From Streptomyces sp. 378 (lineage in GTDB: Bacteria > Actinomycetota > Actinomycetes > Streptomycetales > Streptomycetaceae), in contig NZ_JASKMS010000001.1 in the NCBI RefSeq assembly GCF_030124145.1, forward strand, positions 372,001 to 436,000: 64,000 bases of DNA, written 5' to 3'. The position numbers and the translations under genes are program-made. The notes beneath the pieces were generated by a model. The model saw only the letters and a program-made list of their open reading frames with translations. It was not told the origin of the DNA and did no database searches. Below are positions 16,596 through 23,474 of the stretch, one piece after another (the first letter of the stretch is position 1; each line of letters begins with the position of its first letter).

Positions 16596-16905
16596 TCACG
16601 TACGGCAGAACAGCCGTTCCAGGTGGTAGCCCAGCACCTTCATGGCGGACTCCGGGGTGCGGTGGCCGACCAGAACGCTCGTACCGAGGCCGTGGCTGAG
16701 GGCGAGCAGGCGTACGGACTCGACGCTCGGGTCCGCTTGTGGGTCGAGGGCACCATCCGTCTGCGCCTGCCGCAGCAAATCGGCGAGTCGGCCCTCCAGG
16801 CGCTCCGGGCCCTCGGCGAGAGGCTCGGCGGCGAGTTCGGGGTCGGTCATCGCCAGCATCGCGCACGAGGTCCACAGGATGTGGAAGGTCCTGCTCGCCT
16901 CGTCG
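16596..16905 (-). pseudogene. TetR family regulator, 3' fragment
   Basis: About 100 codons encode a TetR ligand-binding C terminus: 'TFHILWTSCAMLAMTDPELA', 'RLEGRLADLLRQAQTDGALD', 'LLALSHGLGTSVLVGHRTPE', ending LFCRT. The helix-turn-helix N-terminal half is missing. Upstream the minus-strand frame runs into sequence that, on the plus strand, is MFS transporter coding sequence, so a deletion joined the two genes near 16905. Before deletion this was probably a divergent regulator/pump pair. Confidence 0.7.
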
Positions 16906-17850
16906 GTGGGCAGGGCCGCGATCGGCGGCGCGTTGACCGAGTACCTGTCGTGGCGCTGGGTCCTGCTGGTCAACGTGCCCATCGGGGCGGCGGGTGTGCT
17001 CCTGGGCGCGCGACTCCTGCCGGGCGGACGGGACAGCGGGGCCGGCCCACGCCTCGACATCCCGGGGGCCGCACTCGCGACCGCCGGGATCGCCGCGCTC
17101 ACCTACGGACTGGCCCAGGCGGACTCACACGGCTGGAGCGATGCCATGACCGTGGGAGCTACGGCGGCCGGGGTGCTGGTGATGGCGGGCTTCGTCTGGG
17201 TGGAGGCGCGAGTGGCGCCGGCGCCTTTGGTGCCCTTACGGCTCTTCCGGATCCGGTCCGTGGGCGTGGGCAACCTGATCCTGCTGCTGACCGGAGCCTG
17301 CCTCATTCCGATGTGGTACTTCCTCTCCCTGTACATGCAACAGGTCCTGCACTATGGGCCGTTGCGCACGGCGGTCGGTTTCCTGCCGCACACCCTGATC
17401 ACGATGGCTGTCGGCGCCCGCCTCACGCCCCGCCTGCTGCAGTACGCCGAGCCACGCACGCTGATCATCACCAGCGCCGCCGTCTCGGCGGCCGGCTTCT
17501 GGTGGCAGAGCCGCATCACCCCCGAAAGTGGCTACCTCGATGGTGTACTGGGCCCGGCGCTGCTGATCTCCGTCGGCGGCGGGCTCCTGCTCACCCCGAT
17601 CACCAGCGCGGTCACCAGCGGCGTCGACCCGGCCGACGCGGGAGCCGCCTCCGGGCTGATGAACACCACCAAGCAGGTCGGCGGTGCGCTCGGCATCGCC
17701 GTGCTCTCCGCGGTCGCCGCCGCCGAGGTCCCCGGCGTGCGGGCGCTCACTGGCGGATACGCGCGGGCGTTCCTGGCCATTGCCGGGGTCTTGGCCGTTG
17801 TCGCCGTCGTGTCGCTCGCCCTGCCGCACCGCCGGGAGGGGACCCGTTAG
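16906..17850 (+). pseudogene. MFS (DHA2, EmrB/QacA-like) transporter, 3' fragment
   Basis: The coding sequence picks up inside the fifth helix at 'GRAAIGGALTEYLSWRWVLL' (motif C region) and continues through about nine hydrophobic segments to a normal end at 17850. The first ~140 residues, including motif A, are absent. The open frame continues leftward only through antisense TetR sequence, so there is no plausible start. Family members are drug or metabolite exporters of ~480 residues or more. A four-base overlap with the convergent ABC gene end is seen. Confidence 0.75.
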
Positions 17851-19643
17851 ACGGGGAGTGTCGCCGGCTGGGTGAACTGGGCCTCGTACAGGCGCGCGTA
17901 CGCCCCGCCGGCCTCCAACAGTTCCTCGTGCGTGCCCTGTTCGATGATGCGGCCCGCTTCCATGACCAGGATGGTGTCGGCGTCGCGGATGGTGGAGAGC
18001 CGGTGGGCGATGACGAAGCTGGTGCGGCCGGTGCGCAGGTCGGCCATGGCGTGCTGGACCAGGGCCTCGGTGCGGGTGTCGACCGAGGAGGTGGCCTCGT
18101 CGAGCACGAGGATCGACGGCTGGGAGAGGAAGGCGCGGGCGATGGTGAGCAGTTGCCGTTCGCCGGCGCTGAGGCCCTCGCCGTTCTCGTCGAGGACGGT
18201 GTCGTAGCCGTCGGGAAGGGTGCGGACGAAGTGGTCGGCGCGGGCCGCCTTCGCCGCCTCCACGATCTCCTCGTGTGTGGCGTCGTCCTTGCCGTAGGCG
18301 ATGTTGGCGGCGATGGTGCCTTCGAAGAGCCAGGTGTCCTGGAGCACCATGCCGATGCGGGCGCGCAGTTCGGTGCGGGGCAGGGTGGCGATGTCGGTGC
18401 CGTCGAGGGTGATGCGGCCTGCGGTGGGTTCGTAGAAGCGCAGCAGCAGGTTGACCAGGGTGGTCTTGCCTGCGCCGGTGGGGCCGACGATGGCGACGGT
18501 CTGGTGCGGGGTGACGGTGAGATCCAGGTTCTCGATCAGCGGCTCGGCCGGCTCGTAGCGGAAGGAGACCTGCTCGAACTCCACCTTGCCCCTGACGTGT
18601 GGGAGTCGCTGCGGGATCGCGGGGTCGGGGGTCTGCTCGTCGGCATCGACGAGTTCGAAGAGGCGTTCCGCCGACGCGAGGCCGGACTGGACGATGTTGA
18701 CCAGGGCGGCGGCCTGGGTGATGGGGTTGTTGAACTGAAGGGTGTAGGTGATGAACGCCTGGATCTCGCCGATCGTCATCGCTCCTGAGGCTACCCGCAG
18801 CCCGCCGAGGACGGCGACGGCCACGAAGGTGACGTACCCGAGGAAGGCCAGGGCGGGTTCAATGACGCCGGAGAAGAACTGGGCCCGGCGGCCGGCCTCG
18901 AACGCGGCGTGGTTGCGCTGGTCGAAGGCCCGCTGGGCATCCTCGCCCCGGCCGAAGAGCAGCACCTGGTCGTGTCCGGTGAACATTTCCTCGACGTGTG
19001 AGCTGAGTTCTCCGGTGGCCCGCCACTGCTTGGTGAACTCGGGCTGTGAGCGGCGGCCGAGCAGCCGGGTGACGACTGCGGCCACCGGCAGGGACGCCAC
19101 CGCGACCAGGGTGAGCAGCGGCGACAGCCACAGCATCATGCCCAGCACGCCGACGACACTGAGCAGCGACACCGCGATCTTGGTAAGGAGCTGCTGGAGG
19201 GTGAGGGCGATGTTGTCGGCGTCGTTGGTGAGCCGGGAGATCAGGTCACCGCGCGGGCGGCGATCGAGGTAACTCAGCGGCAGGACGGTGAGCTTGGCCG
19301 ATGCCTGCTCGCGCAGCCGGTAGGCGGTGCGCTGGCCGATGTCCTGGGCCAGCCGCCCGCGGGCGAGGGCGCAGGACGCGGAGACGACGACGAACACGGC
19401 CGCCAACGCGAGCACCCGCCCGACCCGCGCGAAGTCCACTCCCCCGTCGGCCGCCCCGTGCACGATCAGGTCGGTCGCGTGGCCGAGGATCATCGGCACG
19501 GACACGGTCAGCGCCACGCTCACCACACTCAGCGCCAGGCACAAAATCAGCAGGCGCCGGTCGGGGCCCAGGGCGCGCAGCAGTCGTACGGCCGTCCGGC
19601 GGAAGTCCTGGGGTTTGGCGGTGCGTGCGGCTTCGGCCGTCAT
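17847..19643 (-). CDS. ABC exporter subunit, canonical nucleotide site (598 aa)
   Basis: Fused permease/ATPase half-transporter. Six membrane helices (residues ~25-330) precede the ATPase: Walker A GPTGAGKTT, Q loop 'MVLQDTWLFEGTI', signature 'GEGLSAGERQLL' (LSAGE in place of LSGGQ), Walker B 'ILVLDEATSSVDTRT' with the catalytic Glu, and H loop 'FVIAHRLSTI'. It overlaps the previous gene by four bases. With its partner it forms a heterodimer of the TM287/288 type, in which one site is degenerate. Substrate is unknown; drugs or lipids are usual. Confidence 0.9.
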   Translation of the reverse strand: MTAEAARTAKPQDFRRTAVRLLRALGPDRRLLILCLALSVVSVALTVSVPMILGHATDLIVHGAADGGVDFARVGRVLALAAVFVVVSASCALARGRLAQDIGQRTAYRLREQASAKLTVLPLSYLDRRPRGDLISRLTNDADNIALTLQQLLTKIAVSLLSVVGVLGMMLWLSPLLTLVAVASLPVAAVVTRLLGRRSQPEFTKQWRATGELSSHVEEMFTGHDQVLLFGRGEDAQRAFDQRNHAAFEAGRRAQFFSGVIEPALAFLGYVTFVAVAVLGGLRVASGAMTIGEIQAFITYTLQFNNPITQAAALVNIVQSGLASAERLFELVDADEQTPDPAIPQRLPHVRGKVEFEQVSFRYEPAEPLIENLDLTVTPHQTVAIVGPTGAGKTTLVNLLLRFYEPTAGRITLDGTDIATLPRTELRARIGMVLQDTWLFEGTIAANIAYGKDDATHEEIVEAAKAARADHFVRTLPDGYDTVLDENGEGLSAGERQLLTIARAFLSQPSILVLDEATSSVDTRTEALVQHAMADLRTGRTSFVIAHRLSTIRDADTILVMEAGRIIEQGTHEELLEAGGAYARLYEAQFTQPATLPV

Positions 19644-21382
19644 ACGGCCGCCTCCTCTGCGGTCATCTGGGAGAGGACGATCTCCCGGTAGGTGGGGCTG
19701 GCGTCCATCAGTTCGCTGTGCGTGCCGCTCGCCTCGACCCGGCCCTCGTCCAGGACGACAATGCGATCGGCGTGGCGGACGGTGGCCACACGCTGGGCGA
19801 CGATGACGACCGTCGTACCCGCGGTCCGCTCGGCCAGCGCGGCGCGCAGGCGGGCATCGGTGGCCGCGTCCAGCGCGGAGAAGGAGTCGTCGAAGAGATA
19901 CACATCCGGCCGGGCCAGCAACACCCGCGCGATGGCCAGGCGCTGACGCTGCCCGCCCGACAGGTTGCTGCCGCCCTGCGCAACGGGGGCGTCCAGTCCC
20001 TCGGGCAGGGCCTCGACGAAGTCACGTGCCTGCGCGGTCTCAAGCGCCTGCCACAGTTCATCGTCGGTCGCCTGCGGGCGTCCGTAGCGCACCGTGGAGG
20101 CGATGGTGCCGGAAAAGAGGTACGGCTTCTGTGACACCAGCCCGACCGTCGCCGCCAGCGTGGCCCGGTCCATCTCGCGTACGTCCGTACCGCCGACGAG
20201 GACCTGTCCCTCACTCGCGTCGAAGAGCCGGGGTATCAGGTGCAGCAGCGTCGTCTTGCCACTGCCGGTCGAGCCGACGATCGCAAGTGTCCGGCCGGGC
20301 CGGGCGGTCAAGGACACTTCGCGCAGGACGGGCTCCTCGGCACCCGGGTAGCGGAAGCCGACGCCACGCAGCTCCAGACGGCCGGGCCCATGCAGATCGG
20401 TGACCGGCGAGGCGGGCAGGGTCAGGCTGCTGCTGGTGTTCAGGACTTCGCGCAGGCGCGTCGCGCACACGCTCGCCCGAGGCGACAGCAGGAACGCCAT
20501 CATCGCCATCATCACGGCCTGCAGGATCTGCGTGAGGTACTGCAGGAACGCGATCAGCGTCCCGGCCTGCATCCCGCCGCCGTCCACCCGATGCCCGCCG
20601 AACCACAGCACGGCGATCCCCGAGAACTCCATGATCAGCATCGCGGTCGGCATCCCGAACGCCTGCATCCGCCCCAGCCGCAGGCCCACATCGAGCAGGT
20701 CCCGGTTGACCTCGGCGAACCGCTCCTGCTCGTACCGGTCGCGCACGAAGGCCCGTACCACCCGGATCCCGGTGATCTGCTCCCGCACCACCTTGGTGAC
20801 CCGGTCCACCCGCTGCTGCAACGAGGCCGACAGCGGCATCTGCCGCCCGAAGATCACACCCATGGCCACGGTCAGCACCGGCAGCACCACCACGAGCAGC
20901 AACGACAACGGCGCGTCCAGACGCACCGCCATCACCAGCGCGCCCACGCCCATCACCGGAGCAGCCACCACCAGCGTGAACACCAGCACGACCAGGGTCT
21001 GGATCTGCTGCACGTCGTTGGTCGTCCGCGTGATCAACGAGGCCGCGCCGAAGCGCCCGACCTCCCGCACGGAGAAGGTCTGTACCCGGGCGAAGACCTG
21101 GGCCCGGAGATCCCTCCCAAGCGCCATCGCCGTCCGCGCGCTCACATACACGGCTCCGGCAGCGCACGTCATCTGCACCAGCGTCACGCCGAGCATCACC
21201 CCACCGACCCGCAGCACATGCCCCGTGTCACCGGTCAGCACGCCGTGGTTGATGGCGTTGGCGTTCAGCGTCGGCAGATACAACGTCGCAGTGATCTGCA
21301 CCAGCTGCAGAGCGCCGATCGCGGCCACGGACCCGGCATAGGGGCGCAGGCCGGCGGCCAACAGGCGTAACAGGACGTTCAC
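19640..21382 (-). CDS. ABC exporter subunit, degenerate nucleotide site (580 aa)
   Basis: Partner half-transporter. Six membrane helices precede an ATPase with Walker A GSTGSGKTT, Q loop 'GLVSQKPYLFSGTI', signature 'GGSNLSGGQRQRLAIARVLL', and Walker B 'VYLFDDSFSALDAATDARL', where Asp replaces the catalytic Glu; the H-loop His is replaced by Gln in 'VIVAQRVATV'. These changes mark the degenerate site of a heterodimeric exporter. It is the first gene of the two-gene unit and diverges from a TetR gene across a strong palindrome, so it is probably induced by an exported compound. Confidence 0.9.
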   Translation of the reverse strand: MNVLLRLLAAGLRPYAGSVAAIGALQLVQITATLYLPTLNANAINHGVLTGDTGHVLRVGGVMLGVTLVQMTCAAGAVYVSARTAMALGRDLRAQVFARVQTFSVREVGRFGAASLITRTTNDVQQIQTLVVLVFTLVVAAPVMGVGALVMAVRLDAPLSLLLVVVLPVLTVAMGVIFGRQMPLSASLQQRVDRVTKVVREQITGIRVVRAFVRDRYEQERFAEVNRDLLDVGLRLGRMQAFGMPTAMLIMEFSGIAVLWFGGHRVDGGGMQAGTLIAFLQYLTQILQAVMMAMMAFLLSPRASVCATRLREVLNTSSSLTLPASPVTDLHGPGRLELRGVGFRYPGAEEPVLREVSLTARPGRTLAIVGSTGSGKTTLLHLIPRLFDASEGQVLVGGTDVREMDRATLAATVGLVSQKPYLFSGTIASTVRYGRPQATDDELWQALETAQARDFVEALPEGLDAPVAQGGSNLSGGQRQRLAIARVLLARPDVYLFDDSFSALDAATDARLRAALAERTAGTTVVIVAQRVATVRHADRIVVLDEGRVEASGTHSELMDASPTYREIVLSQMTAEEAAV

Positions 21383-21478
21383 GCGGGCCCTCCTTGTGCG
21401 GCTGGAAGGAAGGCGGGCGCCGGGGCGAACAGGCAGGAAGGCGTGGACATGGCGTACTCCGGGCCGAACATCGTAAAA

Positions 21479-21497
21479 ACTGTCACTCAGTGGCAGT
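21479..21497. promoter_or_regulatory. TetR operator between exporter and tetR
   Basis: ACTGTCACTCAGTGGCAGT is a 19-bp palindrome with 16 of 18 paired positions symmetric. It lies about 97 bases upstream of the exporter start and 61 before tetR. A further half-site, GCAGTAACT, follows at about 21510. Its place and form fit a TetR operator serving both directions. Confidence 0.65.
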
Positions 21498-21557
21498 ATG
21501 CTATGAGAGGCAGTAACTCATCAGAGGCTTTTCCTGAGACGGCCTAAGGTGACGTGC

Positions 21558-22250
21558 ATGGCGACCCCGACCTCGGACCCCTCCGCTGCCGCGGCCAAAA
21601 CCCGCGGCCTGGACGATCGCGCCCTGCCACTGCGCGAGCGCAAGAAGCAGCGCACCTTCCGCGCCCTGGCCGACGTGGCACTCGCGCGCTTTACCGAGCG
21701 GGGCTTCGACGAGGTGACCCTCGACGAGATCGTCGACGAGGTGGAGATCTCCAAGCGGACCTTCTTCCGCTACTACTCCTCCAAGGAGTCCGTCGCCCTC
21801 GCCGCCGAGGCCGAACTGTGGATCGCCTACGTCGACACCTTCATGGCGACCGACCTGCACGGCGACGTCCTCACCGCCCTGCGCACCGCGCTCACCACCA
21901 CCATCACCGCCATGGACGACGACTGGCCCCGCCGGTTCCTGGCCACCCGCCGCCTCGTCGCCGGCCACAACGGCCTGCGCAAACACAGCCTCGTCATGGC
22001 CGCCCACCACCAGGAGCAGATCGTCGAGCAACTCGAGGCGAAGCTGGGCCGGGACGGCCGCGAGGACGTGCGCCTGCGCCTGCTGGGCGAAATCGCCTTC
22101 GGCGCCTACCGCGTCGGCGCCAAGAACTGGACCGCAGGACGCGGCAAGGGTGCCGGCAGCCGAGGCAAAGGCGGACGCGCCACGCTCGCGGCCCGCGTCA
22201 GCGAGGCGTTCGACGCCGTTCCCGCCGCGATCGCGCTGACCGCTGATTGA
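21558..22250 (+). CDS. TetR family transcriptional regulator (230 aa)
   Basis: N-terminal helix-turn-helix: 'RTFRALADVALARFTERGFD' then 'EVTLDEIVDEVEISKRTFFR' then YYSSKESVAL, a standard TetR head. The C-terminal ligand domain ends in a basic low-complexity segment 'GRGKGAGSRGKGGRATLA', which is unusual. Start is ATG 21558 (AAGGTGA upstream) or GTG 21549. It diverges from the ABC exporter genes and is their likely repressor. Confidence 0.88.
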   Translation: MATPTSDPSAAAAKTRGLDDRALPLRERKKQRTFRALADVALARFTERGFDEVTLDEIVDEVEISKRTFFRYYSSKESVALAAEAELWIAYVDTFMATDLHGDVLTALRTALTTTITAMDDDWPRRFLATRRLVAGHNGLRKHSLVMAAHHQEQIVEQLEAKLGRDGREDVRLRLLGEIAFGAYRVGAKNWTAGRGKGAGSRGKGGRATLAARVSEAFDAVPAAIALTAD

Positions 22251-22489
22251 CGCCGCGCACGTTCGCACTCACAACGGCACCCACCAGGGGCTCCCGGATC
22301 CAGGCACGCCCCTCCACTTCGAAGCGATCGGCCACCCCACCAGTCCGCCAGATCTCGACGGCGTGCCCTGAGCGTGCCCGTAAGAGCGGACAACCACGGT
22401 CAACAGGGGTGCGATCCGACCCACACAACCATCTCCACGAGAAGGCATCCGCGCAGGTCAGAGCCACAGAGCTCCCGCAAGCGCCGTCG

Positions 22490-22534
22490 CTTCCCAAGCT
22501 GAGAGCGCGAGTTCGATTCTCGTCACCCGCTCCA
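22490..22534 (+). other. 3' part of a tRNA-Gly (CCC) gene: integration site duplicate
   Basis: CTTCCCAAGCT (anticodon loop and stem), then the T arm with GTTCGATTC, then CACCCGCTCCA (acceptor 3' strand plus CCA) match the 3' half of a Streptomyces tRNA-Gly. Nothing upstream folds as the 5' half, so this is not a working tRNA but the core (att) repeat left by an element that integrates into tRNA 3' ends. An integrase tail begins 50 bases to the right. The tRNA's own terminator follows, so the original chromosomal or element-borne flank is kept. Confidence 0.75.
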
Positions 22535-22541
22535 CGAAGAA

Positions 22542-22569
22542 GGCCCAGGTCGAAGACCTGGGCCCTTTT
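22542..22569 (+). terminator. Terminator after the tRNA-Gly 3' fragment
   Basis: Stem GGCCCAGGTC (22542-22551) with GACCTGGGCC (22555-22564), GAA loop, followed by CTTTT. Ten perfect pairs and a T run make this a convincing factor-independent terminator. Confidence 0.85.
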
Positions 22570-22583
22570 GCTGTGCAGTGTGA

Positions 22584-22754
22584 TCACTGGGCGCGTGCCA
22601 GATCCGTGCCAGAAGGCTTCTCGGCAGCCTTCCGGGCAGCCTCCTCCCGAGCCTTCCGGACCGTGGCATCGAGGCCGGCGACGACCTCCTCCTGGCGCTC
22701 CTCGCCGGGGTGCTGATACATCAGCGCGGCCTTCTCCGAGTCCTGCCCGGCTCG
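22584..22754 (-). pseudogene. Tyrosine integrase, C-terminal remnant
   Basis: The last 56 codons, beginning 'GQDSEKAALMYQHPGEERQE', match the end of actinomycete tyrosine integrases, where the catalytic Tyr lies in AAxxYQH. Upstream of this the frame loses similarity, so everything before box II's tyrosine is gone. It points toward the tRNA-Gly core repeat 50 bases away, the usual layout of int and attP in actinomycete integrative elements. It cannot be active. Confidence 0.75.
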
Positions 22755-23139
22755 GACCGCGGGACCCCCAGCGGGGAAACCTGGCCGGTGTCCGATGCCC
22801 GGGAACACGACGCCCTCGCCGCAGCCCGGCTCCGCCGCTGCCGGCCGGGGTGGTGGCAGCGGCGGGCCGCCTGGCATGGTTACCGTCGTCGCCCGTCCGG
22901 CAGCCAGGGGGCGAGTGCGGTGTCGACCGCGCGGACGGCCGTTTCGTTGTCGAGTCGCGCGCCGAGAATGAAACGCCGGAACGGCAGGGGGGCCGAGGGA
23001 ACCGGGAGACGCCGGATGGGATCGCTGATCGTTCACCAGGGTCGGGGCGATCACCGGCGGCACGCGTAGCGCGTCCGCCTCGGCCCGCTGCTACAGCTGT
23101 CGCGTTGTCGCGCGGCCCTGCGGAGCGTCTGGCCGGAGT
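22755..23139. other. Fragment-rich relic region
   Basis: No intact gene. A minus-strand frame from about 23036 to a stop at 22880-22882 contains 'RRFILGARLDNETAVRAVDT' then 'ALAPWLPDG', which reads like the C terminus of a once-real protein that I cannot name. The rest looks like shuffled debris beside the integrase tail. Confidence 0.35.
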
Positions 23140-23271
23140 TCAGGCCCTGGTGGAGTCGGACGGCGGGCGCGGGCCGCCGAAGCCGTGTTCCGAGAGGTCG
23201 AACCAGTTGCCCTCCGGATCCATGGCCCGGTACTCGGCGAAGGGACGGTTGGTGAAGCGTTCGGCCGGTTG
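23140..23271 (-). pseudogene. VOC/glyoxalase family protein, C-terminal remnant
   Basis: About 40 codons ending at the stop 23140-23142 include 'TNRPFAEYRAMDPEGNWFDL' then SEHGFGG, the typical last beta-strand and metal-ligand Glu region of vicinal-oxygen-chelate proteins. The upstream three quarters of the gene are missing or out of frame. Confidence 0.65.
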
Positions 23272-23474
23272 GCCACCTCGGCATCCAAGCCTTTTCCAGC
23301 CGGTGAGGGCGCCCAGCGGACCTCAATTGGCATGACGTGCACAGGGATTGACGTAGAAATCGCTTACCACCTACGGTCCTTCCGGAATCGCGGACACCTT
23401 TCGGAATCTCGAACGCCTGGCGTCGGCACGCCCTACGAGAACCACGCCCTACGAGAACAAGGAGTCGAAGCGGA
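23272..23474 (+). promoter_or_regulatory. Upstream region of the GH59 gene
   Basis: A TTGACG hexamer at 23347-23352 with CTACGG 17 bases later is a modest promoter match. Two close direct repeats (TCCGGAATCG and TTCGGAATCTCG) follow at about 23381-23411 and may be a regulator site. AAGGAG at about 23459 is the ribosome site. Confidence 0.35.

Noticed and set aside
16642..17850. A 402-codon MFS transporter as an intact gene
   Set aside because: The first ~90 codons are antisense TetR sequence and the transporter lacks its first helices and motif A.
22198..22587. Minus-strand ORF containing GAGDENRTRALSLG
   Set aside because: This peptide is the antisense translation of the tRNA-Gly 3' end, a well-known source of false proteins.
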